This document shows, one piece after another, positions 35,601-45,117 of a DNA stretch of 64,000 bases. The position numbers and the translations under genes are program-made. Origin of the DNA: Xylaria sp. FL1777 (Eukaryota > Ascomycota > Sordariomycetes > Xylariales > Xylariaceae); NCBI GenBank assembly GCA_022578965.1, contig MU400617.1, positions 1 through 64,000 on the forward strand. The letters are read 5' to 3'. Numbering within the stretch: position 1 is the first letter of the stretch; every line of letters begins with the position of its first letter. Below the pieces are notes generated by a model. The model was not told the origin of the DNA. It worked only from the letters and a program-made list of their open reading frames with translations, and did no database searches.

Positions 35601-37828
35601 TGGACTTCATATACAAGTTCCTCGAGCAAGTGGCGCGGCTTATTGACATTGACGACAAAAACGGACAATTGACGCGTACTTATATCGCGCTGCCGCGCAA
35701 GGCAAGCGACGCTGTGCTGCAGGATCTCCTATCCACGTACCCAGAGTGGAGTGCGACGAACCGCCTCACTTACTACGCCGGCAAGCATCTAGCAGAAGTT
35801 CTGTCGGGCAAAACCGACGGGATTCGTGTGCTATTTGGGGCAGCCGACGGCCGGGAACTAGTGCAAGCAATGTACTGCGACCATGCGTTCAATCGCGTGA
35901 ACTACGGTCAGATGCGCGATGTTATAGGCCGCATTGTTGACCGCATCCGAAACAGTGATCAGCATGGGAAAAGTCTGAAAGTATTAGAGATGGGCGGCGG
36001 TACGGGCGGTACTACGCACATCCTCGTGCCCTTCTTAGCATCCTTGGACATTCCTGTCGAATATACCTTTACAGACTTGTCGCCCTCCATGGTAGCCAAT
36101 ATGCGGCGAAAGCTAGGCAGCCAGTACCCCTTCATGCGATTCGCTGTGCATGATATTGAGAAATGCCCGGCGGACAACCTCAAAGGTCAACATATTGTGA
36201 TCGCCAGCAACGCTGTTCATGCCACACACAGCTTGGTGGTTTCGACATCCAACATACGCCAGTGTCTCCGGTCTGACGGATTTTTGATGATGCTCGAAAT
36301 GACCGAGGCGCTGCCGTTCATTGACACCATCTTTGGGTTGTTAGAAGGCTGGTGGTTATTTAACGATGGGCGAAAACATGCGATCGCACCACCTGAACGT
36401 TGGGAACAGGATCTGCACACTGCTGGTTATGGACATGTCGATTGGACAGACGGGAGTCTACCTGAGCAAGGCATCCAGAAGGTAATTATTGCACTGGCGT
36501 CTGGATCCCAGGACCAGCGCCTACCCAAGCCAGTCCCAGAACTACCAACAGGCCATATCCAGTCCGACCAAAAATACGATGCAGCACGTGAAGTCGAGTG
36601 CGAGCGCTTCGTAGCCAAATACACAGCCGGATGGCCAGCAATCAGCGGCAAAGCGCCGGGTGGAAACAGGGCCAGGGCTGTGTCTACCGGTGCGGTTGTG
36701 TTGGTGACGGGGGCCACAGGGAGCCTTGGCTCGCATTTGGTGCAGGCTTTCGCAAGCCATCCTAGTGTTGCCACAGTCGCATGTATCAACCGCCGTGTTA
36801 GCAGCAGTCTTGCTGACGAGCGGCAAGCTGAGGCACTCGCCTCGCGAGGAATCAACCTGTCTCCCGAAGCGCATGCCAAGCTACGGGTTTTCGAAGCAGA
36901 CACGTCCAAGCCACAGCTGGGTCTTTCTCGTTCCGAGCATGCTTGGTTGGTCCAGCACGGTACTCACATCGTCCACAACGCCTGGCCTATGAGCGGCACA
37001 CGCCCAGTCGGCAGCTTTGAACCGCAATTCCAAGCATTACGCAACCTCATGGATCTGGCACGTGGGATGGCCACGCGCGATACCAGCCCGACGCGTGTCG
37101 GCTTTCAATTCGTATCGTCGATAGGCGTGGTTGGCTACAGCGGCGAGACTCGCGTGATGGAGCAGCGCGTGCCACTATCGTCGGCGATGCCCATCGGCTA
37201 CTGCCATGCCAAGTGGGTGTGCGAGCGCATGCTCGATGAGACACTGCACAGGTATCCGGAGCATTTCCGAGCCATGGTTGTTCGCCCAGGACAGATCGCA
37301 GGGTCGGCATCGAACGGGTTTTGGAACCCCACCGAGCACTTTGCATTCGTCGTGAAGTCATCGCAGACGCTTCGCGCTTGGCCAGATTTTGACGGAGTCT
37401 TACAATGGGTCCCAGTCAACGATGTTGCCGCAGCCATGGTGGACCTGTTGCAGCCTGGGAACGCGACGCCGCCAGATGCGTACCCGGTATACCATATCGA
37501 TAACCCCGTCGGCCAGCCTTGGAAGATGATGTCATCTGTCCTCGCTAGCGCCCTCGGCATCCCGTCTCACCGCATTATCCCGTTCCAGGCCTGGCTTCAG
37601 TTGGTCCGCCGATCGCCGCTCAACGCTGAGACCGAGAATCCAGCGGGAAAATTGGTTGATTTCTTACGCGACAACTTCGAGCGCATGTCGTGTGGTGGGC
37701 TTATATTGGACACAACGAGGGCAAAAGAGCACTCCCAAACAATGGCAGGTGAGGGGCCAGTCAATGCAGAGTTAGCTCGCCGCTACGTTGCAGCCTGGAT
37801 TGACATGGGCTTTCTGAATAGGCAGTAG
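29616..37828 (+). CDS. Non-reducing polyketide synthase (SAT-KS-AT-PT-ACP-CMeT-R)
   Basis: Two exons, 29616-31424 and 31481-37828 (56-bp intron, GTGAGT...CTAG), give 2718 aa. SAT: GFCIG with Cys156. KS: Cys615 in FDTTCSSS, then [10 protein letters not shown]: Ser1067 in GHSFGE. PT: His1419 in SGHLIAQ and an Asp in the [10 protein letters not shown] segment about 1607. A single ACP: Ser1801 in GIDSL. CMe[11 protein letters not shown] about 2104. C-terminal thioester-reductase domain: [11 protein letters not shown] about 2344 and YxxxK (Tyr2510, Lys2514 in GYCHAKW). Reductive release gives an aryl aldehyde and CMeT adds C-methyl. The domain order equals AzaA, CazM, AfoE and the Monascus MpigA synthase. 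The SAT probably receives a starter, perhaps the HR-PKS chain. Every catalytic residue I looked for is present. Confidence 0.95.
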
Positions 37829-38169
37829 TAATTGTTTTTCACTGTGAAGAGGAAATATTAAACATTTTATAAATGCAAGGGATTTTAAAACAAACTGGAG
37901 CTAACTACCTACCTACCTACCATTTAATAGCAATCACACGTAATGCTGCTTAGCTAAGGGAGAGGTTACATGATAATGCCATTGGCTATGTAAACTATGT
38001 TTGTTTGTTTTTTTAATCATCTTCCCTTACATTAATACTAGTTTTAAACAAAAATATCAAGTACTCACATATGCTGCTTTCTAAATTATTTCACTCTAAC
38101 GGTCATCCCCTCTGCCGCAGCTCACACAACTTATTAATTATTTATTTAACGCAAGATAGAGACAACGTC
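37829..38169. other. NR-PKS 3' flank
   Basis: A+T-rich flank with a short CTAC microsatellite near 37902-37920. No gene is seen. Confidence 0.6.
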
Positions 38170-38538
38170 ATGGCTTCCGATTATTCACGCTATGAAGAGC
38201 TAGTACAAGACATGTCACGCTATGAACAGCTAGTACAATACATGTCACGCTATGAACAGCTAGTACATGACATGCACGCGTATCTCTCTGGTCGTTCCTC
38301 ACCACCTCCTGAAGATCTATATTACGAAATCAACTATTTTCTCGGTCGACAATTTGAAGAGGCTCCTACAAAACTCCAGCTCCGATGGGCGCGTGAATTT
38401 TTGTGGACTTTTGCTACGGACCATATGTCAGACCATAGCCGTATGCTATATACACTATTCGATTATTTGAAAGATCGGGACACATCTATGTACTCTCAGC
38501 TTATTCCTGGTCTAATTACTTTATTACGTGCATGGTAA
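38170..38538 (+). CDS. Small hypothetical protein with 10-residue repeats
   Basis: An open frame from MASDYSRYEELV gives 122 aa. I do not recognise the family. Residues 6-35 are three copies of a SRYE(E/Q)LVQ(D/Y)M unit, encoded by three 30-bp tandem repeats at 38185-38274. The rest is charged and rich in Trp, Tyr and Leu (LQLRWAREFLWTF), probably helical. A GTAAGT sits just before the stop, suggesting an intron, and a second open stretch at about 38562-38743 continues with helical, acidic sequence, but none of the nearby AG acceptors joins it in frame. The gene may be longer, broken or mis-sequenced here. A link to the cluster is unknown. Confidence 0.4.
   Translation: MASDYSRYEELVQDMSRYEQLVQYMSRYEQLVHDMHAYLSGRSSPPPEDLYYEINYFLGRQFEEAPTKLQLRWAREFLWTFATDHMSDHSRMLYTLFDYLKDRDTSMYSQLIPGLITLLRAW
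38185..38274 (+). repeat. Three 30-bp in-frame tandem repeats
   Basis: Units at 38185-38214, 38215-38244 and 38245-38274 begin TCACGCTATGAA and differ at a few bases. They encode the decapeptide repeat of the small hypothetical protein. Confidence 0.95.
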
Positions 38539-39455
38539 GTTAACCCTATATCACTATGGAATGGGGATGGGGATGAAACCAGTTGTGACTCCAGATGACT
38601 GGCAAATCTGGACTGCGCGTATGGAGACATTTGAAAGGGATGAATCGCAAAACGACGAAATACGGCAGTTGGCAGGACAGGCGGCGATCGTTATGCAATT
38701 GATCTCCGAGAATTTAGCTAACATAGTTTCAGCCCTGAACTAAGCAGCTAGTGTTTCTGCCATAAGAACCCCACACCAATGCATGGCAGATGTCAGAGGC
38801 GTTTGTCTCCAGAGTGAAGTTGGGTCACCAGAGGGTAGCTGCGAGGTCGTATTTATGGGTAAAGGCTTAATATTATTGATTCCTAGGTCTTCACGAGAAG
38901 CATTGGAAAGAATCCCAGCTTTATATAGAGAATAGGTACTAGATTGCCTCCCCACAATTAAAGTCCCTTCTACCCTGCTGCGACCTTAGCCCCTGACAGC
39001 AGAGCTCCGACGTGCATCGGTGGTAATCATATGGGCTCTCCATAAAGTGTAAGACTGTCGGGAATTGTTGGTAGTGTAGTGCATAATACTTCGCTTTACT
39101 GATCTTTAGCAGACCATAAGCTTATTAGTTACTAAAGTATAATTAAATCCCGAGAGTCCACAGGGCTGTTTGACTCTAATATAACAGTAGGAAAGCTTTG
39201 ATTCAGCCTTTTCAGGATGCCGGGATTTGCTATATGCGTATGAGCTACTAATAGAAAGCTTTCATGATGGATTTATAATTGTCTATTGGTAATCATTCAT
39301 TTCTTGTTATTAGATTTCCTGCAGCCTGGTCATATGTATATATATATCAGCGATGGTCCTAGGATGAGCATTTGTCTAGTCTATATCTTTAAGTATATTT
39401 TCACGTACGATCTATATCAGAATACTTATTGTTAATAACGCTCTGCATATACAAG
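38539..39455. other. Intergenic region with an unassigned open stretch
   Basis: Contains a possible orphan exon at about 38562-38743 (plus strand, see the preceding hypothetical gene). The remainder is A+T-rich with no recognised gene and includes the promoter of the HD-domain gene. Confidence 0.5.
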
Positions 39456-40426
39456 ATGAGAGGCAGTTTTCTCTTTCACATAGTACTGTTGGGCCTCCGG
39501 GCATCGTTCTCGACGCAGTTATACATTCCCGATCCTACTAAGAATATCACCGCTTACCCGACTCGCAACATTGGCAATGTTACCGTGGTTGATACTGAGC
39601 TTGTCCGCGAAGCTCAAGTCTTTGCACGTAATCACAGCAACGATATCGTCTGGAATCATATAATGCGGGGGTGGCGTGAGTATCACCTACAGTTCCTTTT
39701 ACCCCCTCGGGTTCTCTTCTCGTCCTGTCTATCCTTACTGGGCATGGTAGATCAAGACAATAATTACTGACTTGGTATGCTTTAGTCTATGGTACCCTCA
39801 TAATTTCCCACAATGATACTCTTCGGGCTACTGTTGATGCTGAGGCGCATGCCGTTGCCGCAATTCTACACGATCTTGGTTGGGATCAGACGCCCAACTC
39901 GACAACTGTGAGCGCCGACCGTCGCTTCGAGGTTGACGGTGCCATCGCAGCACGCAGTTTTATCCAGAGCCACAAGCACAAGCAGGATGACTGGGACAAT
40001 CACCGGCTCCAATTAGTGTGGGATTCTATTGCCCTGCATACTCAGGACAGTATTTATAAGTACAAGGAGGACACCGTTGCGGTAACCGGTTCAGGTATCC
40101 TAATGGACTTCGAAGGCCCATCGGAAGGGGTAACACAGCAAGAATACAATACTGTGGAGGCTGTATTCCCAAAAGTTCAGTTCAATTCAGGAATCAACCA
40201 GACTTTCATCTGGCTTTGTATGACAAAGCCGGAGACGACCTATGGTAAGTCTACCTAGCCTAGTGCCTTTTTACATTGCCAGCCTCTAGCTTGCCTTCCA
40301 TGGAAAAGGTGCAATATTAATATCAAAGCAGATACCTTTATGCAACCCTGGGGCGAAAACTACGTATCGAATTATTCTGCGAAAGGGCACAGGGCCTTTG
40401 ATACAATCTTAACGCCATCATCTTGA
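39456..40426 (+). CDS. Secreted HD-domain protein, cyanamide-hydratase-like
   Basis: Three exons (39456-39675, 39786-40244, 40329-40426), all in phase, give 258 aa. The N-terminus (MRGSFLFHIVLLGLRASFS) looks like a signal peptide. HD-superfamily metal ligands are seen in order: WNHIMRGW (first His, about residue 68), EAHAVAAILHDLGWD (His-Asp, about 100) and a later HTQDSI Asp. The layout is that of fungal HD-domain proteins annotated as cyanamide hydratase-like or metal-dependent phosphohydrolase-like. The substrate is unknown, and secretion would be unusual for nucleotide hydrolysis. It lies between the NR-PKS and the exporter; membership in the cluster is possible but not shown. Confidence 0.75.
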
Positions 40427-40984
40427 AGCTTTCTTATATAAGCTTTGCTTTCATGGACTTGCTATAAAGCTACAGGGGCCGATCTGGGACACAGTTTCGA
40501 CTAAGAACAACGAGATAAAAAGACAACAGCGTGTTTGCACTAGATCCGTGGTTAACATAACCATAATCGGCTATATTATGTATTGTTCCATAAAGAGCTA
40601 TAGAGTTGAACAATTGCAAGAAATTTCTCATGATATATAGCGTTTTCTTTATTGTTTTTCTCTCACTGTATAGTTACTAAAATATGTCTTATATAATAAA
40701 TAGCTAGTTAAGGAAATTTAGATTCAAGATTCTTAAAATAATTTTCATTTTACATTTTTAAGTATTTAATATTTAAAAGTAGTTATATAACTAGTTAATT
40801 AACATAGTTATAAAGTTTATTTTTATTTTTTAAAAAAAATCTTTATTGACATAGTAGATAACGGACTCTGAATCTACTTAGAGAAATTTCTATCACTTAA
40901 CACCTTTAACCAAAACTTCGCCAGCGTTAAAACACTGCCAAAACGGGGGCAATAATGACCGAAGGATGAATTTCCTTTCATTAA
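40427..40984. other. Convergent intergenic region with an A+T-rich patch
   Basis: Lies between the 3' ends of the HD-domain and MFS genes. The part from about 40620 to 40860 is nearly all A+T. No gene is seen. Confidence 0.6.
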
Positions 40985-42656
40985 CTACGCCACCCATTTC
41001 CATCCATTTCTTTTTCCATCGGCCCACCGAACGCCGCAACAACATGCAGTAGCGCCCAGTAGGAGTGCACCATCCCAATATGCAACATGGCAATAAGCTT
41101 TAGTTCCCTCTACTGAGCTTCCAAGAAGCTGTCCGCCGACCGGAGTTCCAAATAAAGTTCCCAGGCCCCTTACAAACAGGATAAATGCGTTAACAGAAGC
41201 ATATTGCTGAATGCCGAAGACCTCTGCAATAAGTGCGGGGAATAATGCATAGTAGCCACCGGCAGAGAAGCTATAGAATGCAAGGAAAATCAGCCAGAGT
41301 GGGAAAGAAGCTGAAGTGGCGGCCAGGACACTAGAAAGCCAGAAAGCGAAAACGCTGGAGCCTGACAGAAGGAGAGTCAATACAACTAGATTCTGTCGAC
41401 CGAAACGATCGCCCACATAGCCTGTCAGGACCCGAGACACAGCGTTAATGGCGTTGCTAGCGGCTAAGAGATTGGCACCTTCAGCAGCGGTCTGGCCAAG
41501 GACTACGGTATATGAAGGAATGAAGGCAAGGGGAAGTTGGGCGCCAGCGGCCTAAACGCAGTTAGTATATGGACTTGAAGTGTTAAATGTCATAAGTCGT
41601 CATTAAGTGAGAAGAGCATAACTACTAGAAGCATGATCTCAAGGCGTGATTTTCAGTGCCAACGAAAAGTGTCAGAAAGGGTGTTTATGCACTGACCTGC
41701 AAAAATGCGGCCACGGCTGAGAAGATGAAGACAGGGCGCGAAGCTAATGAGCGTGAGACATGTGTACCTCGTCTCTGAGGTCCGGCCGCTTCCGAAACAG
41801 TCGTGAATGGACTCCGTGGCACTGACCAGGCTAGAGGAAGCCCTATGACTACGTAGAACAAGGCAAAGGTTCTCAGAGTCCAGCGACCGCCAATAGAACT
41901 TAGAAGTGCCCGGATCACGGGTGAAAAGACGAGGCCGCCAGCACCGCCACCTGCTAGTATCTAAGCCGTGCATGAAGAATCAGCAGGATTATCAACCATT
42001 TATGACCTTTCGTTTGCAGGGAATGGGGACAAAAGTATAATCAGGATATCACTCACGAAGCCCATCGCTGTAGCCCGGTGGGTGGTAAAATACTCGGGCG
42101 CCGGTGCTAGGAGAGGGAAATACAAAAGTGACATTCCAAAGCCAACCAGCAACCCCTGCGTCAATAAGAGATGCCATGTAGAGGTGCTCAAAGACGCTAG
42201 ACCAAACCCAGTAGACATCATAAGCACTCCCAAAATTGTGATTGTCCTAGGCGTCAATAGAAGCAAACTCCTGCGACGCCATAACCGATTCGAGGAGCTG
42301 GTAGGAGCCCAGACACCGTGTTCGATTCGTGACATCACCGGATTCACAAGAATACCACCTGCCCATGTTAACCCATAGCAAAGAGTGCCTACGAAGCTAA
42401 GTAGGGCCGTAGACGGAGAAGCTTGTGAGGCTGGGCTGGGTACGAGAATGTCTTGAGTGGGTGAGAGATAGTACTCTTGGAACACGCCGAAGGTCTGGTT
42501 ATACCCTATTGTTAAGGCTATGGTCGCGAATGCTGATAAAAGCACGACGATCTGCTTCTTGCGGGGCACGTGTGGCATAGTTGATGCCATAGCCGGGATG
42601 TCCCGACGCTCTATGTGCAAAGATGAGAGGGTGACCGATTCAGTCTGGGTTGCCAT
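40985..42656 (-). CDS. MFS transporter, monocarboxylate-porter-like
   Basis: Three exons (42656-42057, 41960-41697, 41551-40985), in phase, give 476 aa. The start MATQTESVTLSS was preferred over an ATG five codons upstream; either is possible. A cytosolic N-terminus of about 40 residues is followed by about 12 hydrophobic segments, beginning QIVVLLSAFATIALTIGYNQ and including the loop GYVGDRFGRQN in the second half, a typical MFS loop. The GFGMSLLYFP segment and overall pattern fit fungal MCT-type members. It sits in the plasma membrane and probably exports the product or takes up a small acid. It is the last gene that fits the metabolite region; a Tc1-type element begins about 145 bp beyond its 5' end. 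Confidence 0.85.
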
Positions 42657-42800
42657 TGTTTTTCTATACAAGTAGTTAAGCCAAATTTAAAGCATAAATA
42701 GACAGAGGAACAGTACGGAAAGTGATTACTTGATCTATCTAGATCGTAAATAAGCAGACGAGGTTGTAAACTCTACATGGTATCTCGTCTATACTATGTA

Positions 42801-42906
42801 CAGGTCGCCGGGATCATGAAGGTTAGCGCCGCGCTAGCAGATCATTTAGTCCCAAGAAGGTAGGTTAGTAGTAAATCTGTACCTTCCCATATAGATTTGT
42901 ATGTAA
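42801..42906 (+). repeat. Left terminal inverted repeat of the Tc1 element
   Basis: Pairs with 44449-44554. The outer 53 or so bases are identical and the inner 30 (CTGTACCTTCCCATATA onward) nearly so, with a diverged middle. Confidence 0.9.
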
Positions 42907-42999
42907 GAGTACAATGCCACTTTTCTTGGCACGAAAATTTAAGCTGTCTCAACACCAAGCCATATTTTCCATAGATGAAGCCGTAGATAAAGCTGTATT

Positions 43000-44340
43000 T
43001 TAGTGTGGTTGCTGAATTCCACCTGTATCTCGAAGGTTTTTGAGCCTTTTATATGTAGACTCAGCTAGCATTCGTAAAAAATCTTCAGGTACTTCCTCCC
43101 AAGCCCTATATATAGCTAAACGCAAGGTATCTTCATCCAACTTCTGAATATCATACGTGTATTCAAGCCAATCTTTCATCCATGCCCAAACGTTCTCGAT
43201 TGGGTTCAGATCTGGGCTACGGCGAGGCCACTGCAAAGTCCGTATATTCAAGCGTTGCAGCGTTTCTTTGGTGTATTTAGCTGTATGTGGCTTCGCCCCA
43301 TCATGCTGAAATACAGCGTTGAAGCCCAATTGCCGCTGGAATTCCTTCACTTTAGGGAGTATTCTATCGCTATATTTGAAGCGGTTGATGCCGCCTTCGC
43401 CGTGAGGCCATATATAGCAAGGGCCCTTGTGTATGCCCTGAATTTGGCCCCAAAACATCCACCCATTGAAGTCTTGCGTCCGAAGAAGCTCGAAGGTCAT
43501 AAGGTCTTCACAATCACGTATAGTGACCCATCGATCGTGTACGGGCTTCGTGGTAGCGTAGGTCTCATCGGAGAAGATCGGGCCGGTCGATAACCAAGCT
43601 TCTAGCGTTGGCCATCTCTCGAGGCACTCGATGGCAAAAGCGGTACGTGCTAGGTGGTCTTCTGAGGTCAAATCGAGCCGCGTACGGCCTCTTTTGCGGC
43701 GTTTGAAGCCTAAATCTCGCATAATACAGCGGATTGAGATTTCTCCGAAAGTGGCAATCTCTGGGACTAGCCACCGAAGGTCTTGCCACGGGATTAGCCG
43801 GTGCTAGTCGTTGGAGTAAAGAAACCGTAGCAAAGCATCTTTTTGGCTATCAGTTAGCAATTTGAGCCCTACACGCCCTTTTTTTTGGGGTGTTGGAGGC
43901 CCATGTAGTGCCCTTTGCACTTGCTTCCATGATTTACCTGTACGGTCCATAAGGTTATAGTAAGTAAAGTCTAGGAAGTGCTTCTTTAGAACGCGTATTT
44001 CAAGCCGCTCATCTCGTAATAGGTCCTTTTGCCGCTCTCGTACGCAGGTTGGGCCCTCTTCAGCGCTAACAAAAGACGCTGGCGGAGGAGTAAATGGCCT
44101 GCGAGGCTGGGCTAGTTCGAGGAGAGGTGCCCTTGGCCGTGGGTTGAGATTCCGTAGTTCCGGTGCAATATTGAGGTATTGAAGGTCATTTTCTCGGTTT
44201 TCTTCGAGGCGCTGGTGAAGAACCCAATTGACTGCATCTTCCACGTCCATTGCTTCAAAAAGTACAAATTCAGGGCTATTTTGGGTGTCAAAAGAGCAAA
44301 GTGTGTGGTCAAATAAGTGGTTAATCAGGTGGTCAAACAA
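43000..44340 (-). pseudogene. Tc1/mariner transposase with one in-frame amber stop
   Basis: The frame from 44340 to 43000 is open for about 445 codons except for one TAG at 43806-43804, between YSND and HRLIPW. The N-terminal half carries a helix-turn-helix-like region (RTGKSWKQVQRALHGPPTP). The C-terminal half carries the DDE nuclease (DDE_3 type): first Asp in IFSDETYA, second in FQHDGAKPHTA, Glu in SPDLNPIENVWAWMKD. The catalytic residues are thus kept. TAG can arise from TGG or CAG by one G-to-A or C-to-T change, as in RIP, yet the rest is little damaged, so the copy is recent. An intron spanning the stop is possible but no clear splice pair was found. The first Met in use may be further downstream. 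Confidence 0.85.
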
Positions 44341-44448
44341 GTGGTAGAAGGTGTAGAAAATCTGGGCTAAAGAGAGAAATGTGAAAATAGCTTCAATTGC
44401 TGTATTTACCTATAACGTAGAAGGTTGACAAATCATAGATTATATACC

Positions 44449-44554
44449 TTTACATACAAATTTATATGGGAAGGTACAGATCACCTGTTTATTACCTCTT
44501 CTAGACTAAATGATCTGCTAGCGCGGCGCTAACCTTCATGATCCCGGCGACCTG
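44449..44554 (-). repeat. Right terminal inverted repeat of the Tc1 element
   Basis: Reverse complement of the left repeat, ending at the TA duplication. Confidence 0.9.
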
Positions 44555-44556
44555 TA

Positions 44557-45117
44557 GATACCCCTGCAGATGCTGACAAACGCCGAGGGTAATGGAGGGG
44601 GGCACTCCACCATTACTTATGCGAGGACCCCCAGCGACCTCCGCAATAATTACCTTGTTTGATTAGCAGACAATTGGACAAAACAAACTAAGATAAACAG
44701 TGAAGAATTCTTATGGAAGTCCAACTATAATATTAAAGATGTAGAACTTTTAAGTTATCAACTGACCATGTAGATACTGTAGATATCGTAAATCTCGCAC
44801 AGCGTAAGCAGGGGGGGTTGGTTGGTTGGCCCTGAATCCTGCGCTGCAAGATACACTATCTACTGCGTAGTATTGATATCAAAGTCGGAGCTCGCCTACA
44901 ACTGAGCTACTTCAATGGAAGCCAGAGGACTATTTCTTGTGCCGTGGTTCTTTTATTCAACCACCTCAGCGTAGTACATACACTCGTCCCATCCCTCGCT
45001 TTTTCTTTTTAAGTGGATTAACATATCTAGAGGAAAATAACCATCGTCAACCTTTTTATACTTTAGCTTTAGTTACCTAGGTACCTACCTAGGTAGTCTG
45101 TGCTTCAGACAGCAAGC
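44557..45117. other. Promoter side of the HET-domain gene
   Basis: Lies between the Tc1 element and the HET gene. A CCTAGGTACCTACCTAGG palindromic cluster lies near 45077-45094. No RNA or protein gene is supported. Confidence 0.55.

Larger units (their letters stand above)
42801..44554 (-). mobile_element. Complete Tc1/mariner element with long inverted repeats
   Basis: A 1754-bp element flanked by TA on both sides (42799-42800 and 44555-44556), the target duplication of Tc1/mariner. Inverted repeats of about 106 bp (42801-42906 and 44449-44554) start CAGGTCGCCGGGATCATGAA and match closely except for an internal variable stretch. It carries one transposase gene on the minus strand, interrupted by one stop. 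Confidence 0.92.

Noticed and set aside
38535..38594. Splicing the small repeat-protein gene to the frame at 38562-38743 with AG at 38582 or 38594
   Set aside because: Both acceptors give an immediate or early stop in the resulting phase.
44840..44925. tRNA-like D-arm (TAGCTCAGTTG...GAGC) on the minus strand
   Set aside because: The D-stem pairs, but I could not find a matching acceptor stem, anticodon stem or GGTTC-type T-arm, with or without an intron.
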